DNA of 64,000 nt from Granulicella sp. (GTDB lineage: Bacteria > Acidobacteriota > Terriglobia > Terriglobales > Acidobacteriaceae), in the NCBI GenBank assembly GCA_025408425.1, contig JANXYX010000040.1, positions 1 to 64,000 of the forward strand, written 5' to 3'. The notes below the pieces were generated by a model. The model ran no database searches. It was given only the letters and a program-made list of their open reading frames with translations, and had not been told where the DNA came from. Positions 46,264-55,416 of this stretch are shown piece by piece. Both the position numbers and the translations under genes were made by a program. Position 1 is the first letter of the stretch. The number at the start of each line of letters is the position of its first letter.

Positions 46264-46727
46264 CCCAAATCACCCTAACCATCAACGGCAAAGCCCAAAA
46301 CATCACCGCCCCACCGCTCAAACGCCTCCTCGACGTCCTCCGCGAAGACCTCCACCTCACCGGAGCAAAAGAAGGCTGCGGCGAAGGCGAGTGCGGCTCC
46401 TGCTCCGTCCTCCTCAACGGAGAACTCGTCAACTCCTGCCTCATCCCCATCCTCCAGGCCGAAGGCGCAACCATCACCACCATCGAAGGCGTAGCAATCA
46501 ACGAAAAACTCCACCCCATCCAGCAATGCTTCCTCGAGCACGGCGGAGCCCAGTGCGGCATCTGCACCCCCGGCATGATCCTCGCCACCCACTACCTGCT
46601 CGACAAATATCCGCAACCAACCCTGTTACAAATACAGGAAGGCCTCGCAGGAAACCTCTGCCGCTGCACCGGCTACACCCGCATCTTTGAAGCCGTGCAA
46701 TCGGCCGCTGCTGGAGCAGCGAAATAA
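46260..46727 (+). CDS. xdhA: Xanthine dehydrogenase, 2Fe-2S subunit
   Basis: A 155-residue small subunit with two [2Fe-2S] sites. The plant-ferredoxin-like cluster uses GCGEGECGSCSVLLNGELVNSC, and the helical domain uses QCGICTPGMI with LCRCTGYTRIFEA. Electrons pass from the Mo site through these clusters to FAD. Translation is coupled to the small membrane protein upstream, and its stop shares one base with the start of the FAD subunit gene. Gene letters for split xdh operons vary between species. Confidence 0.93.
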   Translation: MTQITLTINGKAQNITAPPLKRLLDVLREDLHLTGAKEGCGEGECGSCSVLLNGELVNSCLIPILQAEGATITTIEGVAINEKLHPIQQCFLEHGGAQCGICTPGMILATHYLLDKYPQPTLLQIQEGLAGNLCRCTGYTRIFEAVQSAAAGAAK

Positions 46728-47584
46728 TGCGCTCAAACGTCCTCCAATACGACCTCACAGCCCCAGCCACTCTCGACGCGGTCCTCGACATCCTCGCCTC
46801 CGAGCCCGGCGACTACACCGTCATCGCCGGCGGCACAGAACTCATGGTCGCCCTCGCCGCCGGCCGCCTCGCAGCCAGGCGCCTCATCTCCATCAACCAC
46901 CTTAAAGAACTCCGCTTCATCCACACCGCACAGAACGAAATCACCATCGGCTCAGGAACCACCTTCACTGACATCCGCAAACACGCGCGTCTAGCCAGAG
47001 AATTCAGTCTCCTCACTCAGGCCGCCAGTTGGACCGGATCCATCGCCAATCAGAATCGCGGCACTATCGGCGGCAACATCGTCAACGCCAGCCCCGCCGC
47101 CGACTCACCTCCGGCTCTCCTCGCCTACGATGCAGAACTCACCCTCATCTCCGCCCACGGCATCCGCGTCATGCCCTACCGCGACTTCCACCTCGGCTAC
47201 AAGAAGACCGCCCTCGCCCCCGACGAACTCCTCTACAGCATTACTCTGAAAAGCTACTTCGCCGGTTACATACCCTACATCCGCAAAGTAGGCACCCGCA
47301 ACGCGCAAGCTATCTCCAAGATAGCCATCGCCGCGCTCGCACGCATGAACGACGGCATCGTCGCAGACATTCGCATCGGAGCAGCCAGCCTGCAGGACCG
47401 CCCCGCCCGCCTCACCGCCACCGAACACGCCCTCCTCAACCAACCCATCACTCCCCAAACCATCGCCGCCGCCCGCGCCGCCCTCCTCGCCGAAACCCAC
47501 CCCATCGACGACATCCGCAGCACCGCCAAATACCGAGCCCACGTAGCCGCCAACCTCCTCGAAGAATTCCTCCACTCCCTCTAG
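46727..47584 (+). CDS. Xanthine dehydrogenase, FAD-binding subunit
   Basis: A 285-residue subunit of the molybdenum hydroxylase family. FAD-binding loops are visible as VIAGGTELMVALAAG and GTIGGNIVNASPAADSPPALLAYDAEL, and a C-terminal CO-dehydrogenase flavoprotein domain ends DIRSTAKYRAHVAANLLEEFL. It overlaps the Fe-S subunit gene by one base (TAATG) with GGAG upstream. It completes the Mo, Fe-S and FAD trio; mocA and xdhC maturation genes lie convergent to it. Confidence 0.93.
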   Translation: MRSNVLQYDLTAPATLDAVLDILASEPGDYTVIAGGTELMVALAAGRLAARRLISINHLKELRFIHTAQNEITIGSGTTFTDIRKHARLAREFSLLTQAASWTGSIANQNRGTIGGNIVNASPAADSPPALLAYDAELTLISAHGIRVMPYRDFHLGYKKTALAPDELLYSITLKSYFAGYIPYIRKVGTRNAQAISKIAIAALARMNDGIVADIRIGAASLQDRPARLTATEHALLNQPITPQTIAAARAALLAETHPIDDIRSTAKYRAHVAANLLEEFLHSL

Positions 47585-47610
47585 CCGTGCCTAATTCCCC
47601 TACAGAATTG

Positions 47611-47722
47611 TCATCCTGAGCGAAGTCGAAGGACCTGCGGTTGCTTTTGCCGTTGCTTCTAGGTAAGCCAAGGCTTCAGCCTTGGCCCTCTCAACGCGCA
47701 TGTAGACCGGGGCTTCAGCCCC
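47611..47722. repeat. Second, shorter copy of the mosaic intergenic repeat
   Basis: It starts with the same TCATCCTGAGCGAAGTCGAA leader and continues GGACCTGCGGTTGC with a short hexamer tract (GTTGCTTTTGCCGTTGCTTCT). Two hairpins follow: GCCAAGGCTTCAGCCTTGGC (47667-47686) and GGGGCTTCAGCCCC (47709-47722). The GGCTTCAGCC core is shared with the larger block 1.6 kb to the left. Confidence 0.88.
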
Positions 47723-47798
47723 TTATGCATTTCCTGTCGGTCTCCCATACTCTATCCCGAGAAACGAAGGCATCTGTGAGAAACTGCGTTAGCTGAAA

Positions 47799-48167
47799 AT
47801 GTTCGATCATCTATTCAAGAAGGCCACTTCAAACAAGGAGCCAACATCTTTGCCGAGGCTTATTGACACGCTTCCTTCACTCGCGAAGGAGATAGTGGAG
47901 TTGCTCAGCAAACAGAACGAGCACGAACTAGCTGCCCAAGTTGCAGAGCTGACAATCGTAGATCGTTGCCGCTGCGGAGACGATTTTTGTGCGACTTTTT
48001 ATACCCAACCGAAGCCACATGGAAGTTATGGTCCTAATCATCGCAACGTAGATCTCGAACCCGAAAGTGGATATCTCATTCTTGATGTTGTTTCAGAACG
48101 GATCATGGCAATTGAAGTCCTCTATCGAGATGAGATCCGCCAAACTATTCAAGCATCCATTCCTTGA
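47799..48167 (+). CDS. Hypothetical protein with CxC...C motif
   Basis: A 122-residue soluble protein starting MFDHLFKKATSNKEPT. A helical N-terminus (LPSLAKEIVELLSKQNEHELAAQVAEL) is followed by DRCRCGDDFCATFYTQ, three closely spaced Cys that could bind a metal, then a beta-rich end. Its base composition is lower in GC than the xdh genes, and it sits between a repeat element and the 3' end of mocA. Isolated small proteins of this kind are sometimes immunity-like, but there is no toxin gene beside it. Function unknown. Confidence 0.65.
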   Translation: MFDHLFKKATSNKEPTSLPRLIDTLPSLAKEIVELLSKQNEHELAAQVAELTIVDRCRCGDDFCATFYTQPKPHGSYGPNHRNVDLEPESGYLILDVVSERIMAIEVLYRDEIRQTIQASIP

Positions 48168-48170
48168 CTA

Positions 48171-48731
48171 TCACCCAAACAACTCCCGCACCCGCTCCAA
48201 CTCCTCACGCGTATCCACATCCAACTCCCCACCCACCAACTCCACACACCTCGCCTCCCGCAACAACTCCCTCGCCCCAACATCCCCCCTTAGCTCCATC
48301 AACTCCCCAAACACCCGAGCCGGAAAATAAGCCGGCACCCCACGCCTCCCCGCATACCCCGAAGCCACAATCTCCTCCCCACCCGACATCAACTCCCGCA
48401 GATGCGCCGCCGTCACCGCCGGCTGATCGCAAGCCATCACCACCACCCCCTCTGCCCCCAAAACAGACCCCACCCCAACCCGAATCGACGACGCCATCCC
48501 CTCCCCCGCTCCCTCATTAATCAGCACCCGAAATCCGTCCACCCTACCCACACAATCTTCCAGCTTCAGTCCAGCAGAAACCACGACCAGCACCGGCTCC
48601 AACCCCGCCTCCACCGCCACCCGCACCGCCCGCTCCAGCAGCGTCTCCCCACCCAGTCGAACCCCCTGCTTAGCCTCCCCCAACCGCCGCGAAGACCCCG
48701 CTGCAAGCACCATACCAGCTACGAACTTCAT
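48171..48731 (-). CDS. mocA: Molybdenum cofactor nucleotidyltransferase (MocA-like)
   Basis: A 186-residue MobA-like NTP transferase. The nucleotide-binding opening GMVLAAGSSRRLGEAKQGV (LAAGxSxRxG) and the metal-binding VVMACDQPAVTAAHL are clear. It would add CMP (or GMP) to molybdopterin for the xanthine dehydrogenase. The ATG at 48731 follows AGGGGG by seven bases. It lies 57 bases downstream of xdhC on the same strand, convergent to the structural xdh genes. Confidence 0.88.
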   Translation of the reverse strand: MKFVAGMVLAAGSSRRLGEAKQGVRLGGETLLERAVRVAVEAGLEPVLVVVSAGLKLEDCVGRVDGFRVLINEGAGEGMASSIRVGVGSVLGAEGVVVMACDQPAVTAAHLRELMSGGEEIVASGYAGRRGVPAYFPARVFGELMELRGDVGARELLREARCVELVGGELDVDTREELERVRELFG

Positions 48732-48788
48732 CGGTAGTCCCCCTGTACTAATAGAGTTCTCAACCCTGGTCAAGCACCAGACCAGCAA

Positions 48789-49904
48789 TCACGCCCCACC
48801 ATCCAACCCACACTGCACCGCCAGATACCGGCTAGCCCCACCCTCTTTCACATGCCTCGCCACATCCTCCGCACCCAGCCGCCGCGAAGACCCCAGCCGC
48901 CCTTGCACGCACGCCTGAGCCTCCGAAATCACCGCCAGCGCAATCGCCTCCGGCCCATCCCCTCCCAGGTCCAAACCCACCGGAGCATAGATCCGCGCAC
49001 AACACTCCTCCACCGTAAGCCCAATCATTGCAGCAGCTTCACTCACCAAAAGGCTGCTCCGATGCCTCGCCCCCAGCACCCCCAGATACCGCGGCTGCAC
49101 CGGTAAAACCCGCGCCAGCAGCGCCCGGTCTTGCTCATAGCTATGCGTCATCAATACCACCGCATCCTCCCGCTCTATCCCCAACTCTTCAGCGCCCACC
49201 ACCACCCGCTCAGCCTCCGGAAACCGCTCTGCCCGAGCCAACTGCGCCCGCCCATCCGCCACCACCACACTCCATCCCAGCAGCCCTGCCATCTTTACCA
49301 GCGGCTTCGCATCGTCCCCCGCCCCCAGTACAAACAGTCGCTGCGGAGGCACCAGCCGCTCCACATAAATCCCCTCCGGCATAGCCTCGGCACCGCTCCT
49401 CCCCAGCACCGCAGACCGCGCTGCCACCAGTTCCGGCTCACTCAAATCATCGCTAGCAAACGCAAAGTCGGTACTAGCCGTCAGCACCGCGCGAGCCAGC
49501 CCCCGCCCCGCACGCGGCAGCCATGTCAGCACCGTCACCATCTCACCCGCCAGCGAGGCCTCCATCGCCACCATCAAAGCCTCAGCTTCAGCCGTCTTCA
49601 TCGACTCCAGCAGCAGGTCGACCACACCACCGCACCCCAGGCCAAACGGAATCTCTGCCGTATCGTCGAACATCGTCGAATACGTCTCCACCACAGCCCC
49701 ATCTCGCACCATCCACGCCGCCTTGCGCACCACCTCACCCTCAAGACAACCGCCGCTTATAGTCCCGGCATACTCACCCGACCCACCAATCAGCAGCCGC
49801 GCCCCGGGCCTCCGATACGAAGATCCCTCCGCCCGCACCAGCGTTACCAGCACGGCTCCAACGCCCTGCCGCCACAAGTCCACAATCCGCCGCCGCTCCA
49901 TCAT
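48789..49904 (-). CDS. xdhC: XdhC/CoxI-family maturation protein
   Basis: A 371-residue accessory protein that binds and sulfurates/inserts the molybdenum cofactor of xanthine dehydrogenase. The N-terminal XdhC-CoxI domain has AVLVTLVRAEGSSYRRPGARLLI and TISGGCLEGEV, with GLGCGGVVDLL. The C-terminal Rossmann domain has RLFVLGAGDDAKPLVKMAGLLGW and VLMTHSYEQDRALL. The ATG at 49904 has GGAG six bases upstream; an upstream ATG (49916) and GTG (49931) are alternatives with weaker signals. Confidence 0.92.
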   Translation of the reverse strand: MMERRRIVDLWRQGVGAVLVTLVRAEGSSYRRPGARLLIGGSGEYAGTISGGCLEGEVVRKAAWMVRDGAVVETYSTMFDDTAEIPFGLGCGGVVDLLLESMKTAEAEALMVAMEASLAGEMVTVLTWLPRAGRGLARAVLTASTDFAFASDDLSEPELVAARSAVLGRSGAEAMPEGIYVERLVPPQRLFVLGAGDDAKPLVKMAGLLGWSVVVADGRAQLARAERFPEAERVVVGAEELGIEREDAVVLMTHSYEQDRALLARVLPVQPRYLGVLGARHRSSLLVSEAAAMIGLTVEECCARIYAPVGLDLGGDGPEAIALAVISEAQACVQGRLGSSRRLGAEDVARHVKEGGASRYLAVQCGLDGGA

Positions 49905-50577
49905 CGAATGCTCCATCTCTATATTGATCACATCAGGATGAAATTGCCATCCGACAGATAGTTCAATTTCCTCATTGCAGATAATTGCATCTCAGAATTA
50001 TTTTGCAACTGATCAAAAAAATCACGCCAAATTGCTCCTCTCTTCATGCAGACAACCGATCTTCTTTGGATCGCTGATTGCGGCCAAAATCCGGCCAAAT
50101 CCCTTATATATCGATGTTTACAAGATAGTGAACCCGTTAGTTACAAGGGCACTATTGATCAAGTTGCAAACCATTGCAATGAATGGAAAATATTTTCCAT
50201 TTTGCCTAATTTTGATAAGCAAAGTGTTGCCAGTTGCTCATTAAGAAGAAAACTCATCCTGATTCCATTGGTCTCATGCAGGGGAATGCAACTGGAAATG
50301 ACACTTTTCTTCACAATCTCCAATCCACCCAAAAATCCAGTACAAAGCATCACTCCTTACTTACTCTCGCCTCGTCCAAAATATTTCTTCATGTTTATTA
50401 GCTAAAAACTCCACTTTGGCATTCGCAATGCTTATATCCCTATGCGCTCGGTGCGTCCGGAATCTACCTGTTCCCTGACTCTCCGACAGATTTCGGTACG
50501 AAATCAACCTTTTGCTCCTCCGATTCTTCTTTTTTGGGCCTGTCTAACTTGTTTCGCTTTTACTACCGGAGTCCTCC
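49905..50577. other. AT-rich intergenic region
   Basis: About 670 bases of distinctly low GC between divergent xdhC and the giant secreted protein gene. Plus-strand frames of 89 and 119 codons exist, but they lack ribosome binding sites and gene-like composition, so I do not call them. It holds a 20-bp perfect palindrome (separate entry). It probably contains the promoter and leader of the downstream gene. Confidence 0.6.
50182..50201. promoter_or_regulatory. 20-bp perfect palindrome
   Basis: AATGGAAAATATTTTCCATT reads the same on both strands. It lies 377 bp before the giant secreted protein gene and about 280 bp before xdhC on the other strand. It could be a regulator site or a cruciform-forming element; function unproven. 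Confidence 0.35.
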
Positions 50578-53500
50578 ATGTTCACCTACCGTCGCTGCGG
50601 TGCTGCATCCTTCTCTTTGTCTGTTCTTCTCACCTTTCTGGCGCTCGCGCCCGCTACGGCAAGCGCCCAGATCACCATGGTGCAGAGCAGCGCACGTTAC
50701 GCCGGCAGCGGTGCCGCAGGCTATAACGGAGACTTCGGATCCGCAACGACGGTCAGCCTCAATACCCCGTCCTATATCGTCTTCGACTCCAACGGCAACC
50801 AGTACCTCTCCGACACACTGAACAACTGCGTCCGCAAGATCGATACCGCAGGCAACGTCACCACCATCGCCGGACTTGCCGTCAGCGGTCAGGCCGACAC
50901 TTGCAACACCGCTTCTAATCCCACACCCACCGCAGCCCAGGGTCTTTATCAGCCCACCGGCCTCGCCATCGATAGCACCAATCGCCTTTACATCGCCGAC
51001 AGCATGCACAACTGTGTACGCACTCTGGCCAGCGGAACCACCGGTGTCGCCAACCTCACCACCATCGCCGGAACCTGCGCCTCAGCACCCACTGCCTCCG
51101 TCACGCCCGCGCCCAACGGCCTGGCCATCGATAGCACTGGCAACCTCTATATCTCGCTTCAGGATTCCCTCAGCGCCACCCCCGTCTACCAGGTCGTCCA
51201 GCATCCGCGCGGAACCCTCGCGCAGAACGTCTGCTACCTGGCTGGCACCGCTTCGCCTAACGTCACCACCCCCTGCGCCGGCATCACCAACGGCGTCACC
51301 CTCGCCAAGCCTTCAGGCCTGGCCATCGACGTCAACGACGACCTCTTCATCGCCGATACCGGCAACAACTGTGTCCGCGAAGTCGTCGGGCTTCTCCATC
51401 AAACCACTCCGCTCGGCCATTGCCTCAACGACGCCACCGGCACCTCAACCACCACGCTCAATAATCCGTATGGGGTCGCAGTTACCCCCGCCCAGACGCT
51501 CTACATCTCCGAATCCAATCCGCACAACATCCTCAGCTATACCCCGGGAGCGAGCAGCGCCACAATCGTCGGAGGACTGCCCAGTGGAGTAGCCGGCTCC
51601 TACAACTCCACCCAGGATGGCAACTCCGCCCTTAGTTCTTCGCTCTACAACCCGCGCGGCCTCGCTGTCGATGTCAACTCCCATCTCTTCGTAGCAGACT
51701 CCAGCAACAACATCGCCCGCGAACTCAGCTCCAACCTATCCTTCCCCAGCACTCCGGTCGGAAGCCCCAGCGCCATCCAGCCCATCACCTTTGCCATCAA
51801 CCAACCGGTCAATCTCGTCTCCGCTAGCGGCACCGACTACAGCATCACCAGCACCACCTGCTCCGGCAGCCTGTCTTCCGCCGCTGTCGGCGCCCCGCCA
51901 AATACCTGCCAGATCTTCGTACGCTTCACGCCTACCCGCCCTGGCCAACGCAAATCTGCGCTCAAGCTGACCGACTCCATCTCAGGCGCCTCCTTCTTTA
52001 GCAGTCTGCAAGGCGTCGGAACCGGTGCACTCGGCCTCTTCACCCCCGGCTCCTCAGCCAGCATCGCTAGCAATCTCTCCTCCCCCACCAGCATCACGGG
52101 CGACTCTACAGGCAATGCCTACGTACTGGAGACCTCCGGCGCCAACTCCGACATCCGCATGATCCCCGCCGCTGGCGGCGCCTCCCAGCTCATCACCACT
52201 CTCCCCTCCGGCCAGATCACCCCCACCGCCATCACCTCCGACGCAGCCGGAAACTGGTTCGTCGCCGACGCAACCCACAACACCATCGCTCGTTTCGGCG
52301 CCGATAGTTCCGTCAATCTCAACTACGTCACCGGCCTGGATACCCCCGTCACCCTCTTCGCTGATGGCGTCGGCAATCTCTTCGTCGCCCAGGCAGGCGG
52401 TAGCCATAATGTCATCGAAATCTACGGCTCCGGAGCACGCCGTGTCATCGCCGGAAGCGGAAGCAGCCTCACCGTCACCAATGGCGTTCCCGCAAATACC
52501 GTCACCTTCGCCACCCCGGTAGCGCTTGCAATGGATCTCAACGGCACCCTCTATATTGCAGATCAGGGCGCGCATCAGGTCTATGCAGTCGACAAGTCGA
52601 ACATCATCCACATCGTCGCTGGCAACGGAACAACGACCACGACCATCCCCGGGCAGGCCACCGGCACCGCCATCCTTGCGCCGTCATCCCTCTCCGTCGA
52701 CGCCGCTGGCGACATCTACATCGCCGACCAGTCCACGGGGATCATCTACACCGTCTACACCACCACCAGCAACGGCAAGAACATCGCCGCGATTCTCAGC
52801 ACCAGCAATCCCCCTGCGGCGAACGGCCCGCTCAGCATCGCGCTCGATGGCAGCGGCAACCTCTTCATCGCAAAAACCTCTGTCAACACCGTCTTCGAAC
52901 TCTCCTACCCCAGCCCGACCCTCAACTTCGGTACCACAGCCGTTGGAGCTTCCTCTCCAGTCCAACTCCAGAGCTTCGTCAACGTCGGGACAGACAGTCT
53001 CAATATCAACAGCCCCTTTTCCACCACGGACTCCCACTTCCTGGTCGATAGCAGCACCACCACCTGCGGCACCTCTGTCCTCGCCGGCGCAGTCTGCAGC
53101 CTTGGCTTCACCTTCGCACCCACTGCAAGCGTGACGTACTCCGCTACCTCAACCATCAGTTCGAACTCCTTCAACACGCCGCAGCCGATCAATCTCACCG
53201 GTATCGGCAAGCTGCTCGCTAACCTCACGCTCAGCCTCACCCCCGCGACCGCCGTCTACGGCCAGCCCCTCTCCGAATCGGTCACCTTTGGCAACATCAC
53301 CACCCCGCCCACCGGCACCATCACCTACACCACCGGTGGCCAGACACTCTGCACTCTCACCGGAACACTAAGCGTCACCAAAACCTGCAACGTAAGCAAC
53401 AGTGGCCTTGCAGTCGGCACCTACACGGTTACGTTCAACTACTCCGGCGACACCAACTACCACTCCGCCGCCAGCACCGTAGCTCTCACCGTCACCCCCG

Positions 53501-55329
53501 CACCGCTCAGCGAAGCGGTCCTCAACGCGACCCGCGCCTTCGGTGCTGCAAACCCCGCCTTCGCCGGCACGCTTACCGGCGTGGTCCCCGGCGAGACTAT
53601 CCTCGTCTCCTACGCGACTACCGCGACCGCCACCAGCCCTGTCGGCAACTATCCCATCGCTGCGGCCCTCACCAGCGCAGGCGCTACCAGCCTCTCCAAT
53701 TACACCGTCACCAACTCCCCCGGCACGCTCTCCATCACCCCGGCGAGTCTCGGCTATGCACTTGTCCCGCAGACAGAAATCTACGGCCAGCCATTCCCCG
53801 AAATTGTCAACGTGACCAACCAGCTCAACAGCGTGCCCCCCACCGGAACCATCACCTACACCATCGGCAAAACGCTGCTCTGCAACCTCACCGGAACGCT
53901 CACTCCGACAACCACCTGCAACGCCCCCGACAGCGGCCTCGCCATCGGCACCTATGTCGTCACCTTCACCTACTCCGGTGACGCCAACTACGCGCACTAC
54001 ACCGCAACCACCACCCTCACCATCACAACCGCACCGCTCACCGTGACAGTCGGCAACGCAACCCGCGCCTACGGCTCTGCGAACCCCACGTTCACCAGCG
54101 TCATCACCGGAGCATTCAACGGGGATACCTTCACCAACACCTTCTCCACCCCAGCCAACACCACCTCCTCAGCCGGCACCTACCCTATCAACGACACGGT
54201 CACGGGAGCAGCAATCTCGAACTACACCGTCACCGTAGTTCCGGGCACCCTTACCATCACCCCCAACGCAGCCTCGTTGGTCATCAACGTCAACGGTGCA
54301 GCGCGTCACTACGGCCAGACCAACCCAGCCTTCTCCGGAACCGTCGCTGGCGTCATCCCGGGCGATGATGTCGTCGTCACCTACAACACCACCGCAACCC
54401 CCACCTCTCCCTCCGGCAACTATCCCATCGGAGCAAGCGTCTCCGGCACCTCGGCCAGCAACTACATCGCGACCATCCATCCCGGCACTCTCGCGATCGC
54501 CGCCGCCTCCACGACCACCACCGTCACTACCTCCGCAACGCCCGCAATCGCCAGCACCAATGTCACCTTCACCGCCACGGTCACGGCCTCCAGCGGAACC
54601 GCTTCCGGCACCGTCAACTTCTTCGATGGCACCACCCTCCTTGGCACCGGAACCCTGACCGCCGGGTCCGTCGCCACCTTGAGCACCTCTGCTCTCGCCG
54701 TCGGATCGCATAGCATCTCCGCAGCCTTCCAGGCCAACGCCAACTTCACCGCCAGCACCGGAGCCCTCACCCAGGCTGTCACCCAGGCAACTGGCAGCTT
54801 CACCATCAGCGCCAACCCGCCAGCGCCCTTCATCCGCGGGGCAGGCTCAACCAGCTATCAGGTGACACTCAACTCCGCAGGAGCCTTCAGCGGCCCAGTC
54901 GCTCTCACCTGTTCCGGCCTGCCATCCGATGCCACCTGCTCCTTTGCCAGCCCCACCGTTACACTCACCGCTGGTGGCACCGCAACCACCACCATGACGG
55001 TTACCACCACCGTCGCCGATGCCAGACTGCAGAAGCCAGCCACTTTCAACCCCATCGACCTCGCGCCCATCACCGCCGCTGCCGTATTCCCGGTCGAACT
55101 CACCGGTCTGGGAGTCCTCTTCGCTGGCATTCGGCGCCGCAAGATGCTAGGTACTCGGAAGATGCGCCTCTTGCTCATGATCGTCTGCACCCTTGGTATC
55201 CTCGGCCTTGTTGGCTGTGGTTGCCCCAATACAGCATTCAAGACCTACACCATCAACATCACTGGCACGAGCGTCACCTTCCCAGCTCCTGCCCAAACCA
55301 CTTCGGTCGTCCTGTCCGTCGGTCAATAG
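50578..55329 (+). CDS. Giant secreted NHL / MBG / Ig-like repeat protein
   Basis: A 1583-residue exported protein. A signal peptide (ending near ATASAQ) is followed by a long series of NHL beta-propeller blades (repeats such as GLAIDSTNRLYIADSMHNCVR). A choice-of-anchor-D-like beta domain follows, then several MBG-type modules (pattern TRAFGAANPAFAGTLTGVVPGE and TRAYGSANPTFTSVITG), interleaved Ig-like repeats (VTFTATVTASSGTASGTVNF) and a C-terminal hydrophobic segment near ALFPVELTGLGVLFAGIRRR-like residues. A second hydrophobic stretch with GLVGCGC is followed by a Thr-rich tail. GGAG lies seven bases before the ATG. Probably a surface adhesin or matrix protein; ligand unknown. Confidence 0.88.
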   Translation: MFTYRRCGAASFSLSVLLTFLALAPATASAQITMVQSSARYAGSGAAGYNGDFGSATTVSLNTPSYIVFDSNGNQYLSDTLNNCVRKIDTAGNVTTIAGLAVSGQADTCNTASNPTPTAAQGLYQPTGLAIDSTNRLYIADSMHNCVRTLASGTTGVANLTTIAGTCASAPTASVTPAPNGLAIDSTGNLYISLQDSLSATPVYQVVQHPRGTLAQNVCYLAGTASPNVTTPCAGITNGVTLAKPSGLAIDVNDDLFIADTGNNCVREVVGLLHQTTPLGHCLNDATGTSTTTLNNPYGVAVTPAQTLYISESNPHNILSYTPGASSATIVGGLPSGVAGSYNSTQDGNSALSSSLYNPRGLAVDVNSHLFVADSSNNIARELSSNLSFPSTPVGSPSAIQPITFAINQPVNLVSASGTDYSITSTTCSGSLSSAAVGAPPNTCQIFVRFTPTRPGQRKSALKLTDSISGASFFSSLQGVGTGALGLFTPGSSASIASNLSSPTSITGDSTGNAYVLETSGANSDIRMIPAAGGASQLITTLPSGQITPTAITSDAAGNWFVADATHNTIARFGADSSVNLNYVTGLDTPVTLFADGVGNLFVAQAGGSHNVIEIYGSGARRVIAGSGSSLTVTNGVPANTVTFATPVALAMDLNGTLYIADQGAHQVYAVDKSNIIHIVAGNGTTTTTIPGQATGTAILAPSSLSVDAAGDIYIADQSTGIIYTVYTTTSNGKNIAAILSTSNPPAANGPLSIALDGSGNLFIAKTSVNTVFELSYPSPTLNFGTTAVGASSPVQLQSFVNVGTDSLNINSPFSTTDSHFLVDSSTTTCGTSVLAGAVCSLGFTFAPTASVTYSATSTISSNSFNTPQPINLTGIGKLLANLTLSLTPATAVYGQPLSESVTFGNITTPPTGTITYTTGGQTLCTLTGTLSVTKTCNVSNSGLAVGTYTVTFNYSGDTNYHSAASTVALTVTPAPLSEAVLNATRAFGAANPAFAGTLTGVVPGETILVSYATTATATSPVGNYPIAAALTSAGATSLSNYTVTNSPGTLSITPASLGYALVPQTEIYGQPFPEIVNVTNQLNSVPPTGTITYTIGKTLLCNLTGTLTPTTTCNAPDSGLAIGTYVVTFTYSGDANYAHYTATTTLTITTAPLTVTVGNATRAYGSANPTFTSVITGAFNGDTFTNTFSTPANTTSSAGTYPINDTVTGAAISNYTVTVVPGTLTITPNAASLVINVNGAARHYGQTNPAFSGTVAGVIPGDDVVVTYNTTATPTSPSGNYPIGASVSGTSASNYIATIHPGTLAIAAASTTTTVTTSATPAIASTNVTFTATVTASSGTASGTVNFFDGTTLLGTGTLTAGSVATLSTSALAVGSHSISAAFQANANFTASTGALTQAVTQATGSFTISANPPAPFIRGAGSTSYQVTLNSAGAFSGPVALTCSGLPSDATCSFASPTVTLTAGGTATTTMTVTTTVADARLQKPATFNPIDLAPITAAAVFPVELTGLGVLFAGIRRRKMLGTRKMRLLLMIVCTLGILGLVGCGCPNTAFKTYTINITGTSVTFPAPAQTTSVVLSVGQ

Positions 55330-55416
55330 TCGCCCTCTGACCGCCGCTCGCTTCTCTCGATATCGCTGGCGGCAGAACTTGAACCAGGAACCACCGTTGT
55401 TGGAGGACTTCATCGC

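Noticed and set aside
50046..50405. 119-codon frame in the AT-rich intergenic region
   Set aside because: No ribosome binding site, no domain, and composition equal to the surrounding non-coding DNA.
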